A stretch of 64,000 bases of DNA from Adiantum capillus-veneris (lineage: Eukaryota > Streptophyta > Polypodiopsida > Polypodiales > Pteridaceae). The notes under the pieces were generated by a model. That model worked only from the letters and a program-made list of their open reading frames with translations. It searched no databases and was not told the origin of the DNA. Positions 33,281 through 44,930 of this stretch are shown piece after piece (positions within the stretch are counted from its first letter, which is position 1; each line of letters opens with the position of its first letter). Location: the NCBI GenBank assembly GCA_014529385.2, contig CM043952.1, positions 152,303,057 through 152,367,056 on the forward strand. Direction: 5' to 3'. The position numbers and the translations under genes were made by a program.

Positions 33281-33649
33281 CCTTATAAAAAGACTTAATC
33301 CATTAGAAGCTTAATTGAATAGTCTTCTTTTCCTTGTTTACCCAAAAAAAGGATTTTTGGAATAAATAGGTATCTTTAATAGTCGATTTAATGAGATATT
33401 CCTTCTATAACTTATTTATGCTATAAGTAGTTTTTTCCACTCTTCAATAATGGTTTTGGACCTCGGGTATTTATTCGGCAATTAGATAAATTCATTTCCT
33501 AATTTCCCTTGTCCATTTTATACAAGAATTGGTTATTTTTATTGAAGACACATACCTAAACTATTTATCTAAGGTTGGGATATTTATCATGTATTCCTCA
33601 AGGTGTTTTCTTCATCTGATATTGATATCAAAGGTTTTTGGGTTAATTT

Positions 33650-35340
33650 ACTATATTTCCCCTTTTATTTTTTCCTAAAAATAATGTAATTTTATTGGGA
33701 TATTTAGTTAAAATAATTTTCTAATGGTAACATAATTATCACGGGTTTCCCAAAGTCTAATTAGCTTCTGATAAATAGTTCAATTTATTTTGAAATCTAT
33801 TTGGTAATTTCCTCTATTTAATTTGTCTTAAAAACAGGGTAATTCAGCTAAAGTAATTAGATAGATCACTCCTTTGAGCTTGTACTAATTATCACGGCTT
33901 TTATAACATCTAATTAACCTCTGATAAATAACTCAATTCAGTTTGAATCTATTTTCTAATTTCCCCTATTTAAATTGTTTAAAAAACAGAGTATTTCTTC
34001 TAAAGTAATTAGCTAGATTACTCATTTAGGCTTCTCCTAATTATTATGGGTTTCTTAATATCTATTTAACCTCTGAAAAGTAACTCAATTTAATTTGAAT
34101 CTGTTTGCTAATTTCCCCTATTTAAATTGTAGAAAAAATAAAGTATTTCTGCTAAAGTAATTATCTAAATTACTCATTTAAGCTTCTACTAATTATCAGG
34201 GGTTTCATAACATTTAATTAACCTCTTATAAATAATTCAATTCAATTTGAATCTATTTGCTAATTTCCCTTATTTAAATTGTCCAAAAGATAGAGTATTT
34301 CTGCTAAGGTAATTAGCTAAATTACTCATTTGAGCTTTCCCTAATTATCATAGGTTTTGTAGCATTTAATTAAGCTCTGATAAATAACTCAATTCAATTT
34401 GAATCTATTTGCTAATTTCCCCTGTTTAAATTGTCTAAAAAACAGAGTATTTCTGCTAAAGTAATTAGCTAGATTACTCATTTGAGCTTTCCCTAATTAT
34501 CACAGGTTTCTTAACATCTAATTAACCTCTCATAAATAACTAAATTCAATTTAAATCTATTTGATAATTTCCCCTATTTAAATTGTGCAAAAAACAGAGT
34601 ATTTGTGCTAAAGTAATTAGCTAGATTAATTATCTGAGCTTCCTCTAATTATCATGAGTTTTTTAATACCAATTAACCACTAATAAATAACTCAAAGCAT
34701 TTAAAACCAGTTTACTAATTTCCCCTATTTAATTAGTCCTAAAACATAGTATTTTGGCTAAAGTAAGTAGCTAGATTAATTATCTGAGGTCCTCTTAATA
34801 ATAAAGAGTTCTTTAACACCTACTTAACCACTGCTAAATAACTCAAAGCATTTGAATTCAGTTTACTAATTTCCCCTATTTAATTAGTCATAAAAACATA
34901 GTATTTCTGCTAAAGTAATTAGCTAAATTAATTATCCGAGTTTTTCCTAATTATCAAGGGTTTCTTAACACCTAATTAACCACTGATAAATAACTCACAG
35001 CATTTGAAATCAATTTACTAATTTCCCCTATTTAAATTACTCTAAAAATATAGTTTTTCTGCTAAAGTAATTAGCTAAATTAATTATCTGAGTTTCTCCT
35101 GATTATCATGGGTTCCTTGACACCTTATTAAACACTGATAAATAACTCACACCATTTGAAATCAATTTACTAATTTCCCTTATTTAATTTTCTCTAAAAA
35201 CAGAGTATTTCTGCTAAAGTAATTAGCTAGATTAATTATCTCAGCTTATCCTAATTATCACGGGTTTCTTAACACCTAATTAACCACTGATAAATATCTC
35301 ACAGCATTTCGGATAAGTTTGATCATTTTCCTCTTAAATG
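33650..35340. repeat. 152-bp tandem array in the 3' LTR of element E
   Basis: The word TAATTTCCCCTATTTAAATT recurs with a spacing of about 151-153 bp at roughly 33807, 33953, 34110, 34260, 34412, 34565, 34713, 34865, 35017 and 35168, with degenerate copies at both ends (33655, 35325). Each unit also has an AGAGTATTTCTGCTAAAGTA box and a CTAATTATCACGGGTTTC box. About eleven units in all, two more than in the other LTR. Confidence 0.9.
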
Positions 35341-36405
35341 TTCTCTAAAAATCTTTGTAATTCTGCCTAATTAATTAGGAAAATTACTCAAAAAATTATA
35401 GGATAATGTTTCTAGCTTAATGACTATCTAATGCAGCTCTGATAATTACCTTAACTTAATTTAAGCTTCATTAATATATTTACCATTAATTCATGGTTAA
35501 TTTGGCTAATTTCAGTCCTAATATGATAGGAGAATTAATTAGCTTAACATTACTAAGCTTAATTACAACAATCAGCAGAAATTAATTAATTAAGAGACGG
35601 TTTATGAGTATACATAGGCCTAATCTTTGATTTATTAACAAAATAGCTTAATCTAACCTTGCTAATTAAGAAGGATTAGACTAATTACCGTTTAGGTTAA
35701 TCAATTAGAGATTAATCTCTAATGATTTCTGCGTAGTGTTCTCTCTAGATGAGAGAGAGAGTATCAAGGCTCCTAGTCTGTCCAATTTGTGAAGCAAGGG
35801 GTCCTATTTATAGTTTTATGACACTCACAAGCTCTCACAGGCTGTAAAAGGCAGTTGCTTGCAGTTCAAGCAGTCCCAGCAAGTCAAAAAATGCCTCCTG
35901 CTGCTAAATGAGTCCCTGGCAGGTCAGTGATGAGCCTCCCATTACCTACCAGCTTTTAAAATGTCAATTCTGCTATAATTTGATCTATTTTTGCTTAATT
36001 GGTAAATATCTGGGAGACCCTTAATAAAGTCTATGCTTAAATGATTACTGTAACCCTTCAATTTTTCATAATAATTTATTTTACATTGAATCTTCCGGAA
36101 GGACTAGCGGGGTCAGTTTTTGTCCGAATTTAAATTTGAAAATTTCTAGCCCAAAGTTTGTTGTGCTTAAGATTCCAAAAATACCAATATTTATTTTACA
36201 TTGAATCTTCCGGAAGGACTAGCGGGGTCAGTTTTTGTCCGAATTTAAATTTGAAAATTTCTAGCCCAGAGTTTGCTGTGCTTAAGATTCCAAAAATACC
36301 AATATTTGCCATGGTCGGACAATTCTACATTGCGTTTTCAATAATCATATCAGTTTGATTAAGCTTTATACAACCTTTAAGGTTTCAGAAACTGGAAACC
36401 TTACA

Positions 36406-36422
36406 ATCACCCCAACTTAAGA
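36406..36422 (-). promoter_or_regulatory. polypurine tract of element E
   Basis: Minus-strand TTAAGTTGGGGTGAT abuts the LTR start TGTAAGGTTTCC; the pol stop codon (36407-36409) overlaps it. Confidence 0.75.
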
Positions 36423-36600
36423 ATTTGAGATGTCCTCATCTCAACCGAAATTGGGAAAATCTTTGAGAAGAGAAATTCATCCTCCCAAGTGGCATCTTCG
36501 AAGGGATAACCTTTCCACTTTACCAATGTTACTGATTACTCTAAGGGTTCTTTCCAGTTTCTGATTGGAGTTACTTTCTAGCCAATTTTTCCTCGAGAAA
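36407..36600 (-). pseudogene. element E pol C-terminus with chromodomain
   Basis: The minus frame reads LVKWKGYPFEDATWEDE from 36526 downward, the aromatic-rich core of a chromodomain attached to integrase, then FPISVEMRTSQILKLG and a TGA that overlaps the polypurine tract. This identifies element E as a chromovirus; in these elements the chromodomain steers integration by binding modified histones. Upstream the frame is interrupted by a TAA at about 36538, and the rest of integrase is not readable. Confidence 0.75.
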
Positions 36601-37436
36601 CTCTTAGTGTTGAGCCCATCTTAAAAACCTTTACAAACCATTCGTATCATCTCAAAAAACCAGGTTAAATCAATTCCATAAAAGATCCATATATCCACCT
36701 TGTCAACATGAACGCGCTCGGTCTAGCTGACCATTCAGATCAATCACCGTTCGATAAGTATCATGTATTTTCAGCTTTGCCAATCTAAACGCGCTCGGCG
36801 TGTTCTTGCCATTCTGAGCAATCTGCGTTCGGCACAAGCTTCCACCATTTTCACCAGAGGTACCCCCTCTGTGCTCTAACCTGGTTGATCAAAAATATGT
36901 AAAGGGTTTTAAGAAGTATCATACCAAAAGTTCTTTTCGGTTTCCTATTAGTCTCATACCATAATACTTTTATATCTAGGTCATTTTCCAAGGAAGGTTA
37001 TCGTGTGCACAGAATGTGAGTTGGTTTCTTGATAACTATCTCATTTCTAAGATTCAAATTTTTCCTTCCTAACGAGAACCTCTTTATCATTTGCTAGATC
37101 TACCCTTAATTTCTTGATTGAATACTAACTTAACTTTAGATTCATTAAGTAATTTTCAAGAAGAAAATCATGTATACCATTATAATATATAAGTAACTCA
37201 AGTTTTTACATTATTGATTGCTAGTGGTTTACAAAGCTCTAGGATTGCTAACTATGGCCAAGCGAGTGGCTCTTTTATCTTTCTTATTCATAAGGTTGGT
37301 TCTCCTATGATTGCATAAGATCTGGCTCCTCTTGCTCTTCCTCTACCTCGTCATCCATTTCTACCTCCTCTTAGATTATGTCCTTGATTTTGAGGAATGG
37401 TTCTAGCAGTAGTTCGAGGGTTTTGCTCTTCAATCC
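36601..37436 (-). other. element E internal remnant
   Basis: Mostly degenerate sequence. Two similar stretches with AACGCGCTCGG (about 36712 and 36788) form a diverged repeat. Near 37250-37430 the minus strand reads like a Gly/Arg-rich gag tail (RTIPQNQGHNLRGGRNG). Protease, RT and most of integrase are missing. The right edge is the break into the copia 3' LTR. Confidence 0.45.
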
Positions 37437-37650
37437 ATCCGGCCATAATATTCCGGCGAAAAAGAATATTCTCGGGGGCCTCCGCCCCCGAGGCCTTTAA
37501 AGTTGCCCCTGATTCTTGTCCGTGAAAATTTTGGTTTTCGGTGAGTGATTTTCCTTCACGCACGATGGCTTCTCCTCATAATGGGGGCCTTACAAATGTG
37601 CGCTTTTACCACAGAAAATTACAAGGGTAAATCAGGCTCCATACTTAACA
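37437..37650 (-). mobile_element. copia 3' LTR, truncated to 214 bp
   Basis: It matches the last part of the complete LTR at 41658-42442 from GGCCATAATATTCCGGCG to CTCCATACTTAACA. The other 570 bp are missing, and the sequence left of 37437 belongs to element E. Truncation is at the side facing E's deleted interior. Confidence 0.85.
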
Positions 37651-37666
37651 ATCTCCCACTTGGAGA
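37651..37666 (-). promoter_or_regulatory. polypurine tract of the copia element
   Basis: Minus-strand CTCCAAGTGGGAGATT next to TGTTAAGTATGG is the usual copia tract before the 3' LTR. Confidence 0.8.
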
Positions 37667-37710
37667 CTGATCTCCAAACCAAACCTGTGACTGCTTTCCA
37701 TTCTGGCTTC

Positions 37711-38478
37711 TTATCCTTGAATGCCGATTGAAGATGAGCAAAAGCTCAACTTCTCCTTGTTGACCACCTTTGTAAACATGTCTGCAGGATTTTCACTTGT
37801 ATGCACCTTTCCTAGCTTTAGCTGTCCCTCTTCCAAAAGAGTGTGTATGGAGTGATATCTCACCTCAATGTGCTTTGTCCTTGAATGAAAGGCTGAGTTC
37901 TTCGCAAGATGGATAGCGCTTTGGCTATCACTGTACAAGACACAATTGTCTTGTTTGAATCCAAGCTCTTCTAAGAATCTGTGAAGCCACAGAATTTCTT
38001 TGCTTGCCTTCGTCATTGCTACATACTCTGCTTCCGTGGTAGAAAGTGAAACCACTTTCTGCAGCTTTGAAGCCCAGCTTACTGCTGTGCCTCCAACCGT
38101 GAACACATAGCCAGTAGTGCTCCTTCGAGTATCTTTGTCACCTGCCATATCTGCATCAGCATACCCTTCTAGAAAAATATCAGTTCCTCCAAAATACAAA
38201 GCATTTGTTGTTGTCCCTTTTAGATACCTAAGTATCCACTTCACAGCTTGCCAATGCTCTTTACCTGGGTTGTCCATGAACCTACTCACAACTCCCACTG
38301 CACGTGCAATGTCTGGCCTTGTCCAGACCATAGCATACATTAGAGAACCTATCGCTACAGCATATGGAACTTTAGACATATAGGCTATCTCCTCTTGTGT
38401 CTTTGGACACATATCCTTCGTTAGTTTAAAATGACCAGCCAAAGGTGTAGAAACTGGTTTTGCATTTTTGCATTGCAA
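37711..38478 (-). pseudogene. copia RNase H
   Basis: An intact 255-codon frame. AKPVSTPLAGHFKLTK and YAVAIGSLMYAMVWTRPDIA end the RT connection. RNase H follows with LEGYADADMAGDKDTRRS (catalytic Asp), SLSTTEAEYVAMTKASKE (Glu), LYSDSQSAIHLAKN (Asp) and SENPADMFTKVVNKEKL (final Asp). It is out of frame with the RT frame by a shift near 38430-38478. Confidence 0.9.
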
Positions 38479-39115
38479 ACCTTTCTAGTACCTTCTTGAT
38501 GTAATCTTCTTGAGATAGCTTTATTGTCTTCTTCGTCCCGTCCCTTGATATTTTCATACCAAGTATCCTCTTTGCAGCACCTAAATCTTTCATTGAAAAA
38601 GATTTGGACAGCTCCTCTTTTAGGTCTTTGATGTCCTGCATGTTAGCACTTGCAATCAACATGTCATCAACATACAACATTAGGATGATGAATTTCCCAT
38701 CTCCCAAATTCTCCGTGTAGACGCAATGATCCAAGTTGCATCTTGTGAATCCATGATCCAACATCCATCGATCAAACTTCAAGTACCATTGTCTTGATGC
38801 TTGCTTTAAACCATACAAGCTCTTCTTTAATCTACAAACCATTTTCTCCTTACCTTTTACTTCATACCCCTTTGGTTGAAGCATGTAGATTTCCTCCTCT
38901 AAGTCACCGTGAGGGAATGCCGTATTTACATCCATTTGCTCGAGATTTAGATCATGAGTAGCCACAAGGCTTAAGACAAGCCTAATTGAGTTCATTTTTA
39001 CAACAGGAGAAAATATTTCATTGAAGTCAATACCTTTCTTTTGAGAAAAACCTTTTACCACAAGTTTAGACTTGTACCTTTTCTTCCCACCTTCTTCTTC
39101 CTTTAGCTTGTACAC
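38426..39115 (-). pseudogene. copia reverse transcriptase
   Basis: Begins after a TAG (39116-39118) that replaces the Trp of the usual WVYKLK. Then KGFSQKKGIDFNEIFSPVVK, LEQMDVNTAFPHGDLEEEIY (first catalytic Asp; AFPHG where AFLHG is usual), YGLKQASRQWYLKFD and FIILMLYVDDMLIASAN with the catalytic YVDD. The frame is otherwise open. It ends in a frameshift just before the RNase H frame. Confidence 0.9.
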
Positions 39116-39118
39116 CTA

Positions 39119-39830
39119 TTTGTTTTGAAGTGCCCGCTTACCTTTAGGCAACTCAACCAACTCCCATGTTTGGTTGCGATGTAGTGAGTCCATCTCCACT
39201 TGCATGCTCTTCGTCCATTCTTCTTTGGATTCATGTTGCATAGCTTCTTCATATGATTCCGGCTCTCCAGAATCTGAGATCAAGAGATGGTTGAAGGAAG
39301 GAGCAAACCTTTCTGGAGGCCTACTTGCTCTTGTAGATCTTCAGGGAATAGGTTGAGGCTCCTCATTTGGTTGACGTTGTTGCACATTATCACCGTTTGC
39401 AGACCTTGAGTCTTCACCGTCCTCAAGCTCCATGTACTCATCACCTGTTTCTTTTGTTTGTTTTCTTTCCAAGTAATCTTTGTACATATTTTGTTCGTTA
39501 AAAATTACATCCCTACTCCTTAAGATTTTACCATCTTCAGGATTCCATAGGCGATACCCAAAGTCTCCTTCTCCATAGCCAATGAAGAAACACTTTTTGG
39601 AGTTTGCATCTAACTTTGATCTTAGGCTTTCTATCTATGTGCATGAAAGCCTCACACCCAAACACTTTGAGAAATGCATAATTCACCGGTTTACCTGTCC
39701 ATGCCTCTTCTGGAACTCCCCCATCCAATGCCGTTGAGGGTGACCGATTGATTAAGTACACAGACGTACTTACAGCTTCCGCCCAAAGCTCAAGCGGTAG
39801 GCCTGCATGTAGCCGCATGCTTCGTGCTCA
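39119..39830 (-). pseudogene. copia integrase C-terminus and linker
   Basis: Minus frames carry MRLHAGLPLELWAEAVSTSV, then YLINRSPSTALDG and KPVNYAFLKVFGCEAF (the GKKP-type end of copia integrase). A frameshift near 39600-39620 follows, then FIGYGEGDFGYRLWNPEDGK, a long acidic linker, and stops at 39341-39343 (TGA) and 39828-39830 (TGA). The order is normal for copia: integrase before RT. Confidence 0.8.
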
Positions 39831-39847
39831 TTCCATGATTGTCCTGT

Positions 39848-41152
39848 TCATCCTTTCCGAAATCCCATTTTGTTGAGGTGTCCTTGGGGTTGTCCTTTGC
39901 CTCCGAATGCCATTGCTAGCACAAAAGCTTGGCTGCAATATTCGCCTCCATTGTCGGATCTGAGGCATTTAACCTTGGTACCTGTTTCATTCTCCACAAA
40001 GGCTTTCCACCTTTGAAATATGGAAAATACATCGGATTTATTCTTCATGACATAAACCCATGTTTTTCTAGTCGCATCGTCTATGAATGTTACATAGTAC
40101 AATGAGCCACCAAGTGATGGTGTACTTGTAGGACCCCAAACATCAGAATGAACCAACTCAAGTTTTCTATTTTTTCTTTCATTTCCTGATTTTTGAAATT
40201 TTACCCTTTTTTGTTTACCATAAACACAATCTTCACAGAACTCTAAGTCCACTTCTTTCAAACCTGGTAGAAGCTTCTTTGTTTGAAGGATTTGCATTCC
40301 TTTGGCACTCATATGCCCAAGTCGGTAGTGCCACACCGCACTGTCAACTTCTGTAGTTGCTGCACAAGCTGAAGGTTGCGTGCTAACAGTACACAAGTAA
40401 AGTGTACCGACTTTTTCACCCTTGGCAACCACCAAAGATCCCTTTGAGATCTTCCACCGTTTGTTTCCGAATGCAATGTTGTGACCTTCATCGTCCAATT
40501 GTCCTGTATAGATCAAATTTTTGCGAAGAGAAGGAACATGCCTAACATCTTTAAGCTTCCATTCATTTCCGTTAGCAGTTTTGACAGAAACTGTACCTTT
40601 GCCGACAATGTCACAAGCTTCATCATCTCCCAAGTATACATACCCAAAATTACCTTTGGTGTAGTCTTGGAAATGTTGCTTGTGTGGTGTCGCATGGAAT
40701 GAAGCCCCGGAATCTACTATCCAGGAATTAGACACATTGTCTAATGAGAGAATTAGAGCATCTTGCTCTACTTTACCTGCCACATTGGCTTCGGATGTTG
40801 GCTTGTTGTCTTGAGAATCTGTCTCCTTCTTCTTCTTGGACCAGCAATCCTTCTTGACGTGGCCCTTCTTGCCGCAGTTCCAACATTCAAGAACTGACTT
40901 TGTGCGTGACTTGCTCCACCTTGAGCGATCACGACCCTTTTGGTTTTTGAACCTCTCCTTAAGCCTTCCTCTTGTTTCCACTGATAGTGCAGCACTTGAT
41001 GATTCTCCTGTGCTTCTCCTTTGCATTTCCTCGCTTAGGAGAACACCCACAACATCATCAAACTTAAGAGTATTTGTGCCAGAGATAGAATTACTTACAG
41101 CCATCACAAGGCTGCCCCAACTATCCGGTAGAGATGATAGTATAAGGAGAGC
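39848..41152 (-). pseudogene. copia gag end, protease and integrase core
   Basis: One frame of over 400 codons. A zinc knuckle (CWNCGKKGHVKKDC, about 40895) ends gag; protease has WIVDSGASFHATPHKQHF (about 40715); the integrase zinc region has HYRLGHMSAKGMQIL and FCEDCVYGKQKRVKF; the core has LVHSDVWGPTSTPSLGG (first Asp), FIDDATRKTWVYVMKNK (second) and [14 protein letters not shown] (third block with Asp/Glu). A frameshift at about 39930 throws off [20 protein letters not shown]. It is of Tnt1/Tork type by these motifs. Confidence 0.9.
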
Positions 41153-41593
41153 TCACACTTCGTCATCGAAATTGATTTTCACTGATCGAAGTTGACTTAT
41201 GTTTGTGTTAAAGTCATTTAGGTGTTCTGCAACTGAACCATTCTCTGCCATCTTTAGATTGAACAAGCGCTTCAAAAGAAATACCTTATTGGATGCCGAT
41301 GGTTTCTCGTAGAAGTCGTCAAGTGACTTCATCAAGTCCTCCGTGGTCTTCATCTCCGAAACATTGAAGGCCACCGTTGACGCCAAGCTTAACCGGATTG
41401 TTCCCAGTTCCTTTCGATCAAGGACAATCCATGCTTCATCTGCCATTGTTGCGGGCTTCTTCGCAAGACCGCCTAGTGGCAAATAGAGGTCCTTCTGGTA
41501 GAGATAGTCTTCAATCTGCATCTTCCAATGCTGGTAGTTTTTGCCGTTGAACTTCTCAATCTTGAGCTTCCCTTCCTCCGCCATAACTCCCAC
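41153..41593 (-). pseudogene. copia gag
   Basis: It starts MGVMAEEGKLKIEKFNGKNY, then WKMQIEDYLYQKDLYLPL and the UBN2-type block (MKSLDDFYEKPSASNKVFL, then LNDFNTNISQLRSV). It ends at a TGA (41153-41155) that is in frame with the continuing gag, consistent with a C-to-T change of a CGA Arg codon. It lies 50 bp from the primer site. Confidence 0.9.
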
Positions 41594-41643
41594 TCAATTC
41601 AAGGAATCCTTTCCTTGAGATAATTTAGCTACGAGCAAACCTT

Positions 41644-41655
41644 GCTCTGATACCA
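41644..41655 (-). promoter_or_regulatory. primer binding site of the copia element
   Basis: Minus-strand TGGTATCAGAGC, exactly complementary to the initiator Met-tRNA end, two bases after the 5' LTR. Confidence 0.95.
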
Positions 41656-41657
41656 GT

Positions 41658-42442
41658 TGTTAGGAAATAAGACGTAGCTAAATAGATAATTGAGTAGATT
41701 ACTTAATGGAGAGAGACAGATTTATATACACGAGATTATAGAGTAGAGAGAGAGAGAGAGAGAGTACACACGATATACGTGGTTCACCCAATGTGGGCTA
41801 CGTCCACGAGAAATCAGCCACTCAATGGCTTTAGTACTTGAAAACAAGAAGTAGTTTACAAAGGGATTATACCCTTAATGGAGCTCCCGCCTTGCTTCAC
41901 TCTCACCACCTCACACTCACCTTGTTGCATCAACTTCACACTATGAAATGTGTGTAGAAATGGCCTCCTTTTATAGGCCAAAAGGGCTGCCCTCTCTTAT
42001 GAGAGACAGCCATGTGTAGCCGCCCTTGTGCGAATAAGTCCAAATCGGACCCTCCAATCCGCCCATGTGTGGCCGCCCTTGAGAAGACAAGTCCGTTTTT
42101 GAATTCGGCCACCGGCCACCGGCCATTGACTTCCGACCACCAGCCATCGGCCATTGACTACCGGCCACCGGCCAACCGACCAATTGTTTTCCGACCACTT
42201 TCCGGCCGCCGTCCGGCCATAATATTCCGGCGAAAAGAGAATATTCCGGCGAAAAAAAAAGTCTCGGGGACCTCCGCCCCCGAGGCCTTTAAAGTTGCCC
42301 CTGATTCTTGTCCGTGAAAATTTTGGTTTCCGGTGAGTGATTTTCCTTCACGCACGATGGCTTCTCCTCATAATGGGGGCCTTACAAATGTGCCCTTTTA
42401 CCACAAAAAATTACAAGGGTAAATCAGGCTCCATACTTAACA
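41658..42442 (-). mobile_element. copia 5' LTR, 785 bp
   Basis: On the minus strand it begins TGTTAAGTATGGAGCC and ends TTTCCTAACA. It has a (GA)n run at 41739-41764, a GGCCACCGGCCATTGAC-type short tandem repeat at 42108-42180, and a GC-rich CCTCCGCCCCCGAGG palindromic segment near 42275. It directly abuts the truncated element E LTR at 42443. Confidence 0.9.
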
Positions 42443-42926
42443 CTATCAATCAAAACATTGTCCATAATAACCATGACCAGTACTCTTCTTGTCTCAAGAC
42501 CACCTAAGGGTGAAAAACGGCACCCATTCCTTATTCAAATCCGGAGTGGATAAACCCCCACCCAAGATTCTGGGTGCCCATACACCAAACCAGTTGCCCA
42601 TACAACCGGGCAGCTCCCCTAGGATAAAAAAACGGTATCCTAACTTATGAAAAAACATCAAGACATGACACGGAGTAGAAACTCAACGTTCATGGGGGTA
42701 ACCGACTTATCCGTGGCTAGAAAGCCAATCATTATCATCAATATATACTAAGGAGTCGGAGGTGTCTTGAGACAAGCTGTCTTAAGGATGATCAATCATA
42801 TCTTTCCTAATTCAACCAGTTTTAACCCAAACAATTCTTTCCTACATTATAAACAAATGCACATTGGAAGTTACCTTCCGTTTTCAGCCAGTTTATCCTT
42901 CCTAACCTTACATATGCAATGCTAAC

Positions 42927-43136
42927 TTAAAAATGAACTTTAAAATATTTTAAGTGAACAAAATAGAAATCCACCTGGAACTGCTCGGCCATCTGCTGCT
43001 GGGCTGGAGCCTGCAAACTTTTCTCAGTCGGCCTATGGCTAGGCCCAGCCTCATGGTCATTAGTGGCTTTGTTTCGCTTGTTGCTAACATCCTCTTCCTC
43101 AGTAAGAGGATTTCCCCTGGTTCTCTTGGGAGCCAT
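42927..43136 (-). CDS. ORF inside the E LTR, 69 aa
   Basis: It begins MAPKRTRGNPLTEEEDVSNK, then KATNDHEAGPSHRPTEKS and APAQQQMAEQFQVD. It reads like the N-terminus of a gypsy gag (MAPKR start, Gln-rich MAEQ segment), yet it lies inside a terminal repeat. CCAGGTGGAT after EQFQ could be a splice donor, so it may be a first exon joined to gag. The other LTR carries the same ORF in damaged form. The product is unproven. Confidence 0.45.
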   Translation of the reverse strand: MAPKRTRGNPLTEEEDVSNKRNKATNDHEAGPSHRPTEKSLQAPAQQQMAEQFQVDFYFVHLKYFKVHF

Positions 43137-43526
43137 GTAGGCAGCCTTATAAAAAGACTTAATGCATTAGAAGCTTAATTGAATAGTTTTCTTTTCCTTG
43201 TTTACCCAAAAATAAGGATTTTTGGAATAAATAGGTATCTTTAATAGTCGATTTGATGAGATATTCCTTATATAACTTATTTATGCTATAAGTAGTTTTT
43301 ACCACTCTCGAATAATGGTTTTGGACCTCGGGTATTTATTTGGCAATTAGATAGCTTCATTTCCTAATTTCCCTTGTCCATTTTTTACAAGAATTGGTTA
43401 TTTTTATTGAAGACACATACCTAAACTATTTATCTAAGGTTGGGATATTTATCATGTATTCCTCAGGGTGTGTGTTTTTCCTCTGATATTGATATCAAAG
43501 GTTTTTGGGTTAATTTACTATATTTC

Positions 43527-44930
43527 CTCTTTTATTTTTCCCTAAAAATAATGTAATTTTATTGGGATATTTAGTTAAACTAATTTCATGATGGTAACAT
43601 AATTATCACGGGTTTCCCAAAGTCTAATTAGCTTCTGATAAATAGTTTAATTTATTTTAAAATCTATTTGGTAATTTCCTCTATTTAAAATGTCTTAAAA
43701 ATAGGGTAATTCAGCTAAAGTAATTAGATAGATCACTCCTTTGAGATTGTCCTAATTATTACGGGTTCCGTAACATCTAATTAGCCTCTGATAAATAACT
43801 CAATTCAGTTTGAATCTATTTTCTAATTTCCCCTATTTAAATTGTCCAAAAAACAGAGTATTTCTTCTAAAGTAATTAGCTAGATTACTCATTTAAGCTT
43901 CTCCTAATTATCATGGGTTTCCTAACATCTATTTAAACTCTCAAAAGTAACTCAATTTAATTTGAATCTGTTTGCTAATTTCCCCTATTTAAATTGTCCA
44001 CAAAATAGAGTATTTCTGCTACAGCAATTATCTAAATTACTCATTTAAGCTTCTACTAATTATCAAGGGTTTCATAACATGTAATTAACCTCTGATAAAT
44101 AACTCAATTCAATTTGAATCTATTTTCTAATTTCCCTTATTTAAATTGTCCAAAAGACAGAGTATTTCTCTAAAGTAATTAGCTAAATTACTCATTTGAG
44201 CTTTCCCTAATTATCACAAGTTTTCTAACATTTAAGTAACCTCTGGTAAATAACGCAATTCAATTTAAATCTATTTGTTAATTTTCCCTATTTAAATTGT
44301 CTAAAAAACAGAGTATTTCTTCTAAAGTAATTAGCTAGATTACTGATTTGAGCTTTCTCTAATTATCACAAGTTTCCTAACATCTAATTAACCTCTGATA
44401 AATAACTGAATTCAGTTTGAATCTATTTCATAATTTCCCCTATTTAAATTGTCCAAACATCAGAGTATTTGTGCTAAAGTAATTAGCTAGGCTAATTATC
44501 TGAGCTTCCTCTAATTATGAAGAGTTTTTTAACACCTAATCAACCATTGATAAATAACTCAAAGCATTTCAAATCAGTTTACTAATTTCACCTATTTAAT
44601 TAGTCCTAAAAACAGAGTATTTTGGCTAAAGTAATTATCTAGATTAAATATATGAGCTCCTCTTAATTATCATGGGTTCTTTAGCACCTACTCAACCATT
44701 GATAAATAACTCAAATCATTTGAAATTAGTTTACTAATTTACCCTCTTTAATTAGTCATAAAAACATAGTATTTCTTTTTAAGTAATTAGCTAAATTAAT
44801 TATCTGAGTTTCTCCTAATTATCACGGGTTCCTTAATACCTAATTAACCACTAATAAATATCTCACAGCATTTCGGATTAGTTTGATTATTTTCCCCTTT
44901 GATTTTCTCTAAGAATCAGTGTAATTCTGC
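43527..44930. repeat. 152-bp tandem array in the 5' LTR of element E
   Basis: The same unit as in the other LTR recurs at about 43670, 43826, 43975, 44127, 44278, 44431, 44583 and 44735, with a degenerate copy at each end. The units that correspond to 35017 and 35168 of the other LTR are missing. Confidence 0.9.

Larger units (their letters stand above)
32105..36405 (-). mobile_element. element E, 3' LTR, 4.3 kb
   Basis: The plus-strand ends are TGTAAAGTCCCC and AAACCTTACA, flanked outside by GTGAT and inside by a polypurine tract. Its last 3.86 kb matches 42443-45865. The middle is an AT-rich tandem array (see 33650-35340). It has a unique 117-bp tandem duplication (about 36073-36189 and 36190-36302) absent from the partner. 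A short ORF lies at 33089-33280. The segment is at the long end for a plant LTR and has no pol sequence. Confidence 0.85.
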
